DNA from: Brasenia schreberi | Lineage: Eukaryota > Streptophyta > Magnoliopsida > Nymphaeales > Cabombaceae | Direction of reading: 5' to 3' | Length of the DNA stretch: 64,000 bases | Assembly (NCBI GenBank): GCA_036023115.1 | Contig: JAYKKT010000055.1 | Coordinates: 12,648,501-12,712,500, forward strand | Shown: positions 33,105-45,747 of the stretch, piece after piece | Layout of the letters: every line of letters starts with the position of its first letter | How positions within the stretch are numbered: the stretch's first letter is position 1 | Notes under the pieces: model-generated | Seen by the model: only the letters and a program-made list of their open reading frames with translations | Told to the model about the DNA's origin: nothing | Database searches by the model: none | Program-made: the position numbers and the translations under genes

Positions 33105-33530
33105 ATATGAGCCCTTACTTGGGTCTTACAAATAAGAGTGAAGGCTCAATGTGGGTGCGTGTGAAAATGTAAAGACAACACACACGACTTCAAATGAAAC
33201 CCAAATATAAATTGCAATATGGCCTTAACTAAGGTCTTTGGAATAAGAGCGAAAGCTCAATGTGTGTGAGTGATAGAATTGAAGTACTACGCACACAACA
33301 TGAAATTAAACCCAAATATAAATTGCTATATGGCCTTAACTAAGGTCTTGGGAGTAAGAGCGAAAGCTCAATGTGTGTGAGTGCTTGAATTGAAGTACTA
33401 CGCACGCAACATGAAATTAAACCCAAGAATAGTATAACACGGCCCTTACTTGGGTCTTGCAAATAAGAGCGAAGGCTCAATGTGTGTGAGTGCGAGAATT
33501 GAAAGACAACACACGCAACTCAAGCAAAAC
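33105..33530 (-). repeat. 110-bp-type minisatellite in LTR6
   Basis: Four diverged units with GAGC(T/C)TTCGCTC words seen as complements. Most units are of the CCAAGACCTTAGTTAAGGCC type, matching LTR1. Confidence 0.8.
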
Positions 33531-34604
33531 CCTACGCTACTTAAAGTATATACATAAACTCGTATATAAAGGGCTGATTAGGCCCGTGTGTGTTCAAAAT
33601 CGTGCATAACTAAGAGCGAGGTAGGCTCAAGTGCACGTGTGTGTGGGTGTGCCAAGCCACGTTATTTCAAGCGGGGGGAGACAATGCTCCGTTATTACAA
33701 CCCCGTATCAAATTTAAATTAACTTATGCAAGTCTACAACTAAGGACCAAGTTAGGCACTTACTTATAGCTGGTCCGAAGATGACTTGCTTGAGCGTGGG
33801 CTTGGCTTCGCCTTGGGCTGCAAGAGGGAGCTCCTTGGAGTTGGCACGGCAAAGGGAGATGCTGTCCGGGTGACTTGGGTGCGCGAGAAGGGCGCCTTGA
33901 AGCTGGCCGGCTGCTAGGAGTGTGCTGCCTTGGTGCTTTGGGCTAAGGCGACAAAGGAGGGTCACTAAGGGAATGCCTAAGGGAAATGGGGTGGCTGCCG
34001 AATGGGTTTGGTACAGTCGGCTGGGGTGGCCGACTAGGGGAATTTTTATGGTGGCCGGCTGGGGTAGTGGGGATGTTATGGATGGGAAGGGAGCTAACTA
34101 GGGTGCGGTGGAAGGTGGGGTTAGTGGATGACTAAGAGTTGGAAGGGGCAGGTCCTAGGGAGCAAGGTGGAAGGCGGCCGGGTATCACTAGGGGAAATGG
34201 TTCAAGGCGGGTGATGTAAAGGTTGAGGTCTGGCCGAATGGGTAAGGGTGGCAGATGGCTATGATGGAGCTATGGGGTGATGTAGTGGTGGTGGTATGGG
34301 TGGTTGAGAGTGGAGGGGGAGTGAAGAGGAGGTGGAGCTAAGTGTGAGATGCTAACCGAATGGATGACGAAGGTCGGTGGGTGGAAGAAGGGCAGCCGGG
34401 TGGTGAAGGAAGATGGAGTTCGGCCGGGCAGTGGTGGCGACGTGGTGTGGAGCAGGCTGGGAGGTGGTGGTGGCACGAGGTGGAGCTTGGCTGGATGGAA
34501 GTGGTGCAGGTGGAGCAAGGTGGAAGGCTCGGCTGGAAGGAGATTGGCCAAGGTCGGCTGGCCCAAGGTGGAAAAGCTTGAAAACCCGCCCACTAGGGGG
34601 GGGG

Positions 34605-34610
34605 TTTATA
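34605..34610 (-). promoter_or_regulatory. TATA box of LTR6
   Basis: TATAAA on the minus strand, followed by a C run and GGGCGGGTTTT as in LTR1. Confidence 0.5.
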
Positions 34611-35845
34611 GCTTTGGAGATGACGGTTGGGGCTGGTATTTGGAGGGTGGTAAGGTGGTTTAGGTGATGGTGGTGTGGTGATAAGGTGGGCTGGTTTTGA
34701 GGAGGGGCTAGATATTTTGGTTAAAGGGGTATTAGGGATATGGTGTGCTAGGTTTAGGTGGGGTGGTTTAGGGGTTTAGGGCTTAGCCAGGTGGGTTGGT
34801 TTTGGGGTGAGGTTTAGTGAGGTGGGTTAGGTGATTAGGCTAGGATTAGGTTAGGTTTAAGGAAATTAAGCCAGGTTTAGGGGAGGATTAGGGAAGTGGG
34901 TTAGGTGATTAGGTTGGGATTAGTGAAGTGGGTTAGGTGATTAGGCTAGGTTTAGGACGGGATTAGGGTAAAAGGCTAGGATTAGGGTTTTTTACTTAGG
35001 ATTGGGTTAGAAAGCTCCCTTTGCATGACCCATAGACCTTATTGCATCATGTTGGTGCAGCCCTAGGTTAGGTTTTGGCTAATACAAGCTTAAACCCATG
35101 CTAATTAGACTAACCCACATGATTAACCCCAAACTTGACACACAAGCCAAGCTTAATTACAATTAACCCTCAAATCTTATCCTCCCCCACTCTCTCTCAT
35201 GCCCATAATCCCACGTGAATTTCAAGTGGGCCCCACCTCCATTTATGAGAAGGTGATGTGGGCCATGGATGTGGATATTGGATTGGATCTCTGGATCCAA
35301 ACCCAAATCCAAATCCACACATAGGTTTGGATTGGGATCTGGATATATATGGTCCAGATCCAACCCAAACTGAATTCTGACTCCTTCAGGCTGTGTTCGA
35401 AATGAACGATTTGTGCGATGTCTGACAGCATCAGTACTCCGTTTGCGTTTCGTCTTCGCCAACATGATCGTCCGCTTCTGTTTTCACCTTCTGGAGATGA
35501 TTTCAAGTGATGTCTGATTATAATAGGGTCTTGGACGTTCGAGATCCAGGGGGTGGATTTGACATGAGAGTTGCTGTGCCGGGCTTGACATGTGCTCCGG
35601 TTCCGGGCTCTCTAGCTCCTCTGGTCCTGCTTTGATCAGGCCAAGCTTGCTTTGTGGGGTTTCAAAACATATTTTAACAGTTTTTAAAACATATTATACA
35701 TATTTAAAACATATAAAAGTTTAAAACATCTGTACAGGGTTGTCTGGAAGGCTCCTGGGTTTCCAGACTCAAAATAGCCCTTTGGGGCTGCTTTTGCAAA
35801 ACCAGGTTTTATTTGAGAAATTCGTGTGATTTCAGGGTGTTTACA

Positions 35846-36677
35846 GTTTCATTTGAAGTCGTGTGTGTTGTCTTTACATTTTCACACGCACCCACATTGA
35901 GCCTTCGCTCTTATTTGTAAGATCCAAGTAAGGGCCTATATATAGTATATACGTATTTCCCTTTTGGCTATGTCTTTTCAATTTGGGTTTTACGGTTCAG
36001 CAGTGTGCGTAGTCTTTCAATATATACACAGCACACGCACAATTGAGCCTTTTCGCTCTTAAGATATAGCCATATTTCCCTTTTGCAATTTCCCTTCAGA
36101 ATTTTACATTACAAGTCATTTCCCTTCGGCAATTTCCATTACAAGTCATTTCCCTTCCGCATTGTCTTTTAAATTCGGGTTTTCCCTTTGGAGTTGCGTG
36201 AGTTTGCATTGCATATACGCCATACAATGAGTTAGGACGCATATTGCATCAAAGCAAACCCCATACTCCCGCTCAAAGTCGCCACATTTTAGTGGAGTGT
36301 TCATAACACACACCTAGGTGGCCTGAAAAGGGATAAAAAGAAAGACTTAAGCACGTGCAAATCCACGTTATCTAAAATCTGAAAATCATACCAAAAACAA
36401 CCCGAATCAAAACACCTCAAACCGCTTTCGTAGGTTCTTACACTCCAAAAACTCGATTTTAAAAGCGTACAGACTGACCCTTGCGCATCGGTGCAAGGTC
36501 TACGACGACAAGAGCTTGCTTGCTCTCAGTCGCCACGTTAGAAGTCAGGTTTAAAATATATCTTCGCTAGCTTGAGTAAGCTAGCTGGCACACCCTGTTT
36601 GTTTAAATAGGACTTACGCACACAAAAAGGTTCGCTTCAGGCCTAAGAACCAGGAGCGGGAATTTTCTATGTCTCCA
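35846..36677 (+). repeat. LTR7, 3' part of a family I LTR
   Basis: Starts GTTTCATTTGAAGTCG, inside the tandem-repeat zone of the LTR (the same text is at 2162 in LTR1), and continues collinear with LTR1 and the U5 segment. The final word is GTCTCCA at 36671-36677 instead of GTCTACA. It may be the right half of an LTR split by element B, and possibly the partner of LTR1, although the rest of that element is missing. Confidence 0.75.
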
Positions 36678-37147
36678 CCAGGCTAGAAGCAGACTTCAGC
36701 CCTGGAGCATGAAAAGCTAAGCCAAAGCACCAAACTAAATCATTAGAAATCCAAGCTCAAGCTTGAAATTTCAAAAATCAGACAAAACGGAGTCCCGAAG
36801 GTGAGAAGGAGATCGGATGAAAAGCTTGGGAAAAACCCAACCCAAGACGGAGCATTGATGAAGCCAGGGCCGGCGAAAACTGTGACTGAAGAAATGAAAA
36901 TTTGGATTGAATTTGTACATAAATATCTATATCCAGACCTAAATAGTGTTTGGAACCCAAGACCCACCCCCTTTGCCTATAAATAAAGGTGAGGGGGTGG
37001 TGGAAGTTTACGTGAATTTCAAGTGGAGGCTTGGGGAGAGAGAGTGCATAAAGTAGGAGAGAGAAAAATGGTGGGCTTGATATTTTCAAGTGGGTTAGCC
37101 TTGTGGGTTTGATCAAGGGTGTGGGTTCAAGCCATGTATGGACCTAG
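36678..37147 (+). repeat. LTR F, U3 part, family III-like, left of element D
   Basis: A diverged U3 segment with recognisable landmarks (GACGGAGCATTGATGAAGCC, the TATCCAGACC word, CTATAAATAAAGGTGAGGGGG, AAGTGGGTTAGCC). The TGTAAACA start is missing. It ends GGACCTAG, where D is inserted, and continues at 51617. It is the host of element D. Confidence 0.75.
37143..37147. repeat. target-site duplication CCTAG, left of element D
   Basis: CCTAG directly before 37148 is repeated at 51617-51621 directly after D. Confidence 0.95.
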
Positions 37148-40100
37148 TGTAGACGCGCGAAAATCCCCACCTCTTCGCCTTTTTCAGGGCTTGGAGCGAA
37201 TCCTCTCGTGTGTCTAAGGCCTGTGTATGCAAACAGGGCGTGTCAGCTAGCTTACCTAAGCTAGCGAAGATATTTTTAACACTGACTTCTAAACGTGGCG
37301 ACTGTGAGCAAGTAAGCTCTTGTCGTCGCAGACCTTCTTGCACCGATGCGCAAGGGTCAGTCTGTACGCTTTGCAAAATTCGAGTTTTGGAGAGAAAGTC
37401 TACGAAGCGGTTCGAGGTGTTTATTTCGGGTCTTTAAAATGCGATTGCATGTTTTAGATCACGTGGATTTGCACGTGCCTAAGTCTTTTCTTTTATCCCT
37501 TTTCGGGCCACCTAGTTTGTGTGTTATGAACACTCCACTACGTGGGCAATTTCGAGCGGGACTTGCTTTGATGCAATATGCGTCCTACCTTGTGGTATGG
37601 CGTAGATGCAATGCAAACTCACGCTACTCCAAAGGGAAAACCCGAAATGTAAAGACAATACTGAAGGGAAATAACTGAAGGGAAATAACCGAAGGGAAAT
37701 AACTGAAGGGAAATAACCGAAGGGAAATAACCGAAGGGAAATATGTATATATGATATGTATATGAGCCCTTACTCGGGTCTTGCAAATAAGAGCGAAGGC
37801 TCAATGTGGGTGCGTGCTGGAATTGAAAGACTTACACACACGACATGAAATTAAACCCAAATATAAATTGCAGTATGGCCTTGACTAAGGTCTTGGGAGT
37901 AAGAGCGAAGGCTCAATGTGTGTGAGAGTGCTTGAATTGAAAGACTACCCACATGACATAAATGAAACCCAAATATAACTGCAATAAGGCCTTTACTAAG
38001 GTCTTGGGAGTAAGAGCGAAGGCTCAATGTGTGTGAAAGTGCTTGAATTGAAAGACTTACTCACACGACATGAAATGAAACCCAAATAGTATAGGTCGGC
38101 CCTTACTTGGGTCTTTCAAATAAGAGCGAAAGCTCAATGTGTGTGAAAGTGCTTGAATTGAAAGACTTACCCACACGACATGAAATGAAAACCCAAATAG
38201 TATAGGTCGGCCCTTACTTGGGTCTTTCAAATAAGAGCGAAAGCTCAATGTGTGTGAGTGCTTGAATTGAAAGACAACGCACCCAACTTAAACAAAACCC
38301 TTCGAAAATGAAAATATATATATACACTTATGTATTAGGGGCTGATTAGGCCCGTGTGTGTTCAAAATCGTGCACGACTAAGAGAGTGCACGTGTGTGGT
38401 TGTGCCAAGCCACGTTATTACCAGCGGGGGGAGACTATGCTCCGTTATTACAACCCCGTATCAAATTGAATCTCAAGCAAGTACACAACTAAAGAGCGAG
38501 TTTAGGCACTTACGACTAACTGGTCCGTAGAGGCCTTGCTTGAGTGTGGGCTTGGCCTTCGCCTTGGGCTGCAAACGGGAGCTCCGCGAGGATAGGTGAC
38601 CAAGGGTGCTGGCCGGCTGCAAGTGGGGCGCGGGATTGGCGCCTCGAAGGTGGCCGGCTGCAAATGGGTGTCGCCTCGATGTGGGGGGTTAAAGGGGCTG
38701 GACCAAGGGAGTGTTTAGGGTCACTAGGAAAGTCGAGGGTTTAGGGAAGGTGGACCTAAAAGGTGGGTTTATGGGAAAGCCGAATGGGGGTCTTAGGGGA
38801 AGGCCGAATGGAATAGGATGGTTAGGTAGTGGCCGGTAGTTTAGGTTATGCTAGGTTCGGCTAAGTGAAAAGTGGTGGTGACAAAAGGCTGAGATGATGA
38901 TAGGGTAGGTGGCTAGGAGTGGAGAGGGAGTAGAGAAGGATTCAGGGAGAGTTGGGGAGAGGCGGTGGATGAAGAGAGAAGCAGCCGGATGTGGGAGCTC
39001 GGCTGGTTCGGTTGGGTGAAGGTGGTGGCGTCCGGCTGGGTGAGGTGGTGGTGGATGGAAGAGAGAAGGTGGCGGTGCAGGTAGAGATGGTGGAGTAGGT
39101 GGAACAGGCAGGCAGGTGGAGAGTGGTCCCGGCTGGGCTGGAAAAGGATGGTCCCGGCTGGGTGAGGTGAGGGCTCTTTTTTTTTTCCAAACCCGCCCCC
39201 AAGGGGGGGGGTTTAAATAGGGGATGGGTAGGTCGGTTAGGGCTGGGCTTGGGGTAGTGGTTAGGTGATTTAGGTAGGGTGGTATGTAGATAAGGTGGGC
39301 TGGAAAGGGTTGGGCCAGATATTTTGGAAACTAGGGGTTTGGGTAGATTGTGGGCTAGGGGTGGTTTAGGGGTTTAGGGCTAGGTTAGGTGGTTGGGTTT
39401 TAGGGTGAGGTTTAGTAAGCTAGGTTAGGTGATTAGGCTAGGTTTAGGCTAGGATTAGGGAAATTAATCTAGGTTTAGGGAAGGATTAGGGAAGTGGGTT
39501 AGGTGATTAGGTTCAGATTAGGGGTGGATTAGGGGTTTAGGCTAGGATTAGGCGTTTTGGGTTAGGTTTAGGTGGAGGAGCTCCCTTTGCATGGCCCATA
39601 GACCTTAACCACCTCATGTTGGTGCAGCCCTAGGTTAGGTTTTAACTAATTACAAGCTTAAACCCACTCAATTAGGCTAACCCACATGGTTAAACCCAAA
39701 CTTGGCACACAAGTCAAGCTTAATTACAACACTCTTGATATTTTTCATCCCCACTCTCTCTCATGCCCAATATCCCACGTGAATTTCAAGTGGGCCCCAC
39801 CTCCATTTATGAGAAGGTGATGTGGGCCATGGATATGGATATTGGATTGGATCTCTGGATCCAAATCCAAATCCAAGTCCACATATGGGTTTGGATTGGG
39901 ATCTGGATATATATGGTCCAGATCCAATCCAAACTGAACTCTGACTCCTTCGAGCTGGGTTCGAAACGGACGATTTGTGCGGGGCCTGACAGCATCAGTA
40001 CTCCGTCTGCGTTGGGTCTTCGCCAACATGGTCGTCCGTCTCCGTTTCTGCCTTCCGGAGATGACTTCAAATGATATTTTGGTAAGAACAGGGTCTTGGA

Positions 40101-40416
40101 CGTTCGAGATCCTGGGGGTGTGAATCAGATACAAGAGTTGCTGTGCCGGGCTTGACATGTGCTCCGGTTCCGGGCTCTTCTTAGCTCTCCTGGTCCTGTC
40201 TTGATCGGGCCAAGCCGCTTCGGGGTTTCAAAACATGTTTTTTTAAAAAGGTTTTAAAAGCTATATTGTATGTTTTCGAAATATAGAGTTCAAAACGTAT
40301 GTACAAGGTTGTCTGGAAGGCTCCTGGGTTTCCAGACTCAAAAATGGCCCTTTGGGGGCTGCTTTTACAAAACCAGATTTGTTTAAGAAATTCGATGGGA
40401 TTTCGGGGTGTTTACA
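37148..40416 (-). repeat. LTR8, 3' LTR of element D
   Basis: 3269 bases. The array of 110-bp units is at about 37783-38290. Six copies of a 14-base AACCGAAGGGAAAT-type repeat lie at 37660-37741, two more than in LTR9. The TATA-like box is at 39212-39219 and the CCTAA block at about 39340-39560 (seen as TTAGG). Confidence 0.95.
39212..39219 (-). promoter_or_regulatory. TATA-like box of LTR8
   Basis: TATTTAAA on the minus strand, followed by a long C run and GGGGGCGGGTTT. Confidence 0.45.
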
Positions 40417-41587
40417 GATGCCCCTCTTTGGCCTTGTCCAAATTGATTTGGATAAGGGCAAAGATGGCAAACACCCCTTTCAATGTCTCCCTAGATCTAG
40501 CCACGAAGAATATGGGATTGCCCCAATCTTTAGCAAAATCTCAATTTACAAACTCTGGTAGGAGGAGATATCATGCCAAAGGGTTCTTCTATGGAATCTG
40601 GTCCTAAAATGGGATCATGTTCATGCAAGTACCATGCGTGGAATGCAAATGACATGGGTGTGGTGCCAAAAGTGGCGACCTCCCAGAGACCAGATGTGGT
40701 CGAACTCTAGAGACTTACAAGGTCTATTGCTCCAAGTGAGCAAATCCTATGCTGTTCGATGTTCGGTTTTCAAAACTTATTTACAAAAGCTATTTACAAA
40801 AGGGACAACTGTCTTGAGCCTCGATCCTAAGGATCTCGAGCTCTTCGTGCTTGCCCTTGTTTGAGTCTTAACACTCGCTTATCTAGCGGAGGTTTTATAA
40901 GAAAACAAGCTTCATTTCAAATTCCTATGCCTTACTCGAAACGTCGAATTCTCAAACAAGACGAAATTCAAGTAAGTAAATCCTATTTTTACTTTAGGAT
41001 TCCTCGAAATGAACCATGCTTTAGCTTGGGATAAGCCAGGGATGGGAAGAGATACCACGGTCCCTTCTGAAGCGTCCCGTGGTTTAAGGCATAGAAGGCG
41101 GAAAACTGCTCTTTTTGAGCTTTTTGGCCTCTTTTTTCTTTTTTTCATAGAGGGTCTCCCTTTGGGAGTATTTTTTATTTAATCCCTCTTTTTCATAAGA
41201 GAATCGATTTTTCTTTTAAATTCTGGTTTCTTTCTTTCGGAAAGAGACTTTGAATGGGAAATTCCCTTCTGTTTTGGGCCTTTGTTTTCCTTTTGGAAGG
41301 AGAAAAGAAGAGGGGAGGACTTATCCCAAGCCTACACTCGATCCATTCCAGATCAGCCTATTTAGAAATAGCACGTACTACTTGCAAGTATCTTGCTATG
41401 TTGAACTAGGCCTTTCTTTGTAAGAACAAGGATTTTGAAATGCAACCACGATTTTGAAAACTCCACTCTTTCACAAGTGCGAATTCTCTTCACTTAGGTT
41501 CACACGAGTTTGCCTTTGCACCTTATTCACATGTCTCAGGGTAGCTATCCCTATAAAATTTTTGAAAACTGGAATTTAATCCAGATC
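40417..41587 (-). other. 3' non-coding region and polypurine tract, element D
   Basis: About 1.17 kb equivalent to 23381-24551 in C, nearly the same throughout. The polypurine tract AAAGAGGGG is the complement of 40421-40429. Plus-strand frames here (40299-40607, 40634-40864) resemble the antisense frame in C but are broken, so no gene is called. Confidence 0.8.
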
Positions 41588-43588
41588 CTACACATGATAC
41601 TTCTTTAAGTATTGAATATTGATAGGATTTGCTAAATTCCTACCTTCTACATCGATCAACCAATACGAATTGTTCGTAGTGGTTGCTCGTACAACATAGG
41701 GTCCATCCCAGTTGGGGCGCCACTTGCCTAGGGGGTGTGGGCCACGATGGTGGATGGTTTTTAAGACCAGATCTCTCACTTCAAAGTGGCGAGGTCTCAT
41801 GTGTTTGCTATAATGTCGGGCTATCCTTTGCCGGTATGCACGAGCATGATCCATGGCAAGGAGTCGCCTCTCATCTAGCAAATCTAGTTCGGCCATCCTA
41901 GCATGCTGAAGCGTCTCTAGGGGGAGGTCGAGTGCTATGGATGTATGAAATGAATGCAGTTGAGTATGAATGGGAAGAATGGCGTTTGTGCCATAGACCA
42001 ACTCGAATGGTGTGGCATTTGTGGGAGTCCGGATGGAAGTCCTATAAGCCCATAAGGCTTCATCCAGCTTCTCGTGCCACGTCCTACCCTTCTCTAAGGT
42101 TTTCTCAATAATATTAATGAGAGTCTTGTTTGTGGCTTCGGCTTGGCCGTTGCCTTGAGGGTAGTAAGGCGAGGAGAAGTGGTGAGTTATGCCATACGTG
42201 TTGCACAACTTAACCATCCGCTCATTCTTGAATGGGGTACCATTATCAGACACAAGGTCTCGTGGAACCTCAAATCGAGCCAAGATATTCCTCCGGATGA
42301 AAGCCACCACATGTTGCCCCATTACATTCGTTAGGGAAATGGCTTCCACCCACTTGGAGAAATACTCCGTGGCTGCTAAAATAAAACGATGCCCATTCGA
42401 GGCCTTTGGAAATATTGGGCCTACAATGTCAAATGCCCACATGGTAAATGGCCAGGGGCTGACCACCGAATGCAATGCAGATGAAGGGATATGAATGGCG
42501 TGCCCATGCACTTGACACGGATGACACTTCCTAACATGATCGTGACAATCCTTTTTCAGGGTGGACCAAAAATAGCCCCCTCTAAGTATTTTCATCGCCA
42601 TCATGTTGGCGTTAACATGACCTCCACATTCTCCATCGTGGAACTCATGCATTACTATCCAAGCCTCCTCTAGGTCGATACACCTAAGCAGAATGCCGGT
42701 AAAACTCTTTTTGTATAAGACCCCACCCAGAATGGTGTATCGGGTCGAAATTTTACGAATGAATGCCTTATCTTTGGATGTGGCATCCTCGGTAAATCCC
42801 CCATTTTCTAAAAATTGTTTTATGTCATAGAACCAGGGTTTTTCAATAGACTCTGGGTTGTTTTGGCAAATATCCAAGTCGTGTGTGGATGGATGGGGTG
42901 CATGCCATATTTCCAAAGATCTGGTCCCTGAAATGGGATCGACCTTCAGGGCTGAACCCAAGGAGGAGAGGGCATCGGCGATGCCATTGTCCTCTCTTCC
43001 TACGTGTGTGAGTTTACACGACTGCAAGGATTGGACCAATCGAGTGGCCAACTCGTGATATGGAAGTAGTTTCTCATTACGTACTTGCCAAATTTTTAAA
43101 ACTTGGTTTATGACAAGGAGCGAATCTCCAAAGACCTCGATGCATGATGCCCCTAGAGTTTTCGAAATCCTCAAGCCTTGTATGAGTGCTTCATACTCAG
43201 CTACGTTGTTGGAACATTCGAAATCTAAGCGGACTGCTATGGGAATCTCACCCTTTTTAGGGGAGATTAGGATGACCCCAACACCAGCCCCTCGTTGGTT
43301 TCGTGCCCCGTCGAAGTGCATCTTCCACACTTGGTTTTCAAAAGAATTTGCCAAAATGTGGTTTTGAAAATGGTTTTGCAATATGCCTTCATCAGGCATT
43401 TCGACAAGAGTGGGATATGCGTCCTCTAAGGGGAATTCAGCCATGTAATCTGCTAGGGCTTGCCCCTTAATGGAGATCTGGTGATGGTATTTCAGATCAT
43501 ACTCCATTAGAAGGAGTTGCCATTTGCCCAATCTACCCTTGAGAATGGGTTTTTCGAACAAGTGTTTGATTGGATCAAGCTTGGACAC
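41588..43588 (-). pseudogene. pol: RNase H end, second RNase H and complete integrase, element D
   Basis: The best preserved distal pol in the window, a single open frame of 666 residues on the minus strand. The tail of the first RNase H leads to the archaeal-type RNase H with all four acidic positions (HFDGA, AEYEAL, VFGDSL, EDNGIAD). Integrase follows: HHCC finger (HEFHDGECGGH ... CHPCQ), catalytic FDIVGP, SDNGTPF and QAEATNKT with 35 residues between the second Asp and the Glu, then the GPY-type tail (WDGPYVVRA), ending YLKKYHV. Integrase looks intact as a domain, but the upstream stop (TGG to TAG, next to 43589) prevents its production as part of Pol. Confidence 0.93.
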
Positions 43589-45004
43589 TATCTAGATCTC
43601 ATGATCTAGGAAATAGTGTCTGAACTTCTGGCAGGCCCAGACTAGGGCCAAGCACATCTTCTCCATGGCTTGATAATTTCGTTCATAAGCCAAGAGAGTT
43701 TTCAAAATATAGTAGATGGCATACTCCTTATGGGTGTCATCCTCGTATTGAGCCAACAGGGCTCCTAAAGCATTTACATGCACGGAGATGTATAATAAAA
43801 GCGGTTTTCCTTGCTTTGGAGGATTCAAAACGGGGGGATTAACCAAGTATGCCTTCAGTCTCTCGAAGGACTTTTGGCATTCGTCATCCCATAAGAATTT
43901 CGTACCCTTCCTCAATAGTTTGTTGAAGGGTTCGCATCTAGTTGCCAGATTCGATATGAATCAGCGCACGGATTGTAATCGACCCTGGAGGCTACGGATT
44001 TGGGTGAGATTGGAGGGTGGAGCCATGTCTATGATGGCTCGACACTTAGAGGGGTCGACTTCTATTCCCCTTTGGCTCACCATAAAGCCTAGAAGCTTCC
44101 CTGATTCTACCCCGAACACACATTTTTGAGGGTTTAGCTTTACTTTGTAAAGCCTAAGCCTTTCGAAAATCTTTTGTAAACATTCGATATGGGTACATCG
44201 GGTTTTGGATTTTGCCAAGAGATCATCTACATACACTTCTACAACCTCATGAATTTGATCATGGAAGATCGTGTTCATGGCTTGTTGGTATGTTGCGCCG
44301 GCATTTTTCAAACCAAAGGGCATGACTGTATAGCAGTACGTGCCCCATGGGGTTGTGAAGGCGGTCTTACCCTGATCTCGTGGACTTAGTTTGATTTGAT
44401 TATAGCCTGAATAGCCATCCATGAATGAAAACATTTCATGATTTGCAGTACTATCGACTATCAAATCTATGTTGGGTAAAGGATAATTATCCTTTGGAGT
44501 GGCTTTATTCAGGTTTCTGAAATCGATGCATATTCGAATTTTCCCATTGGTTTTTTGAACCACAACGATATTTGACAACCAATCAGAATACGCAATGGGT
44601 TTTATAAATCCGGCTTTTAGCAGATCTTCTAAACCCTCTTTGACTTGCGTGTGTACATTTGGGTGTATTTTCCTAAGCTTCTGCTTTATGGGTTTTACAC
44701 CTGCATCTAAGGGAGGACGATGCTTGACTATGCTGGGATCTATGCCCGGCATGTCTTCATACGTCCATGCAAACACATCTAAATGGGTTCGTAGAAATGC
44801 AATGAATGCTAACTTTTCAGTTTCATGCAAGCATGCGCCTATTTTGATGGTTTTGGGATTGGAATCATCCCCTAGGTTCACCTCTATGAAATCTCCTCCT
44901 ACTGATTGGGAAGGCCTTTCAAAATCGAGAATTCTATGAAATTCTGGGAGCTCAGAAGTGGGATCTTCCTTCCTCAAGGGGATCCACTTCTGGGCTTTGA
45001 TCAT
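43589..45004 (-). pseudogene. pol: pre-RT, reverse transcriptase and first RNase H, element D
   Basis: On the minus strand from 45004: pre-RT segment (FLRTHLDVFAWTYEDMPGIDP), RT with FRNLNKATPKDNYPLPNID, FMDGYSGYNQI and YVDD, all open to 43961. A CGA-to-TGA stop cuts after RLQSVR. The first RNase H (LLLYISVHVNALGALLAQ) lacks the usual first catalytic Asp and is cut at FLDHEI by TGG to TAG. The RT domain itself is intact. Confidence 0.92.
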
Positions 45005-45747
45005 TCTCGTAGGCTATAGACCCGAGGGAACTTGATGCGAGGTTTTCAAAATGACCTGGTTTTGTACTTAGATTTTCAAGTGATTTCGAAATTTTTGGTC
45101 TGGCTATGCAGACGACGTTTCTTTCGAAATCCTTTTCTTTTGCCAAAGTCCTACCAGGAGCAACTATGTACAAAATCTTTTTGGTATTTTCCAAATTTTC
45201 GATTTTTTTGGGTTTTTGTAAAACAAGAACTTTGGGAACTATACAAAGCACTCTTTTTTCGAGTTTTTGTTTTTCCATTGTTTTTGGTTTTTCTTGTTTT
45301 TCGATTTTTTTTATTTTAAGTTTTTCAAATGTTTTTGGTATTTTTAGAAAAAGGGATCTTCTGTCATACCTACAAAGGGAAAACACTACGGGTTGGACTC
45401 GGAATAGGAGGTCTAAATCGTAGGTCTCTTCTAAGATAGGCTCCGGGGCACCCTTGACCCAGGTGGTCACAGGGGGTGGCTCCAGCGGTATTCGGGGAGT
45501 ATAGCCGATCCCATATCGGCTTGGGTTGGCCCTAGGCAGGATGGGCTCTAGGAGACCCTGGTTTTGCGCCCCTAGACTCTTATAGGGCGTGTAGCCCATG
45601 TTCAACAACATGTTCCACGACTTTTGTTTTTTGAAAAAGTTGGATACAAGTCGTGGTCTTGGAACATGCTATCATCCATATTAGGCTCGTATGGCCTTTT
45701 GTCCAGGGGCTTTGGGAATAGGGAACGCTTGGGTTTTCCTAGGAGGA
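44952..45747 (-). pseudogene. gag-pro-pol: protease tail and pol N-terminus fused through CAA, element D
   Basis: The frame 45611-44952 runs without a stop from the end of gag-pro (LLFRV) into pol. The codon that is TAA in A, B and C is CAA here (45393-45395), giving LLFRVQPVVFSL. It shows that in family II gag-pro and pol are in phase. A 4-base GGAA insertion at about 44970 then shifts the frame at VDPLEE. The acceptor-like tract is also present (AG complement at 45370-45371). Upstream, a small deletion near 45775 separates it from the protease. Confidence 0.88.

Larger units (their letters stand above)
27873..35845 (-). mobile_element. Element B, 5' part (LTR6, gag, protease, RT), family I, minus strand
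   Basis: This is the older host of element C. On the minus strand it runs LTR6 (32375-35845), PBS (32351-32368), gag ATG at 32232, protease and RT. It is then interrupted by C, continues at 13681 and is lost at 11932. The 3' LTR is absent. To its right is a plus-strand LTR of the same family (LTR7), starting GTTTC, so B seems to have inserted into an LTR; the other copy of the target duplication is not available to prove it. Multiple stops and shifts show it is old. Confidence 0.9.
32375..35845 (-). repeat. LTR6, 5' LTR of element B, family I
   Basis: A 3471-base complete LTR on the minus strand (TGTAGACGC at 32375 is the complement of GCGTCTACA; TTTACA at 35845 is the complement of TGTAAA). 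The tandem array is at about 33105-33530, the TATA box at 34605-34610 and the CCTAA block, seen here as TTAGG, at about 34740-35000. It is the longest LTR in the window. Confidence 0.93.
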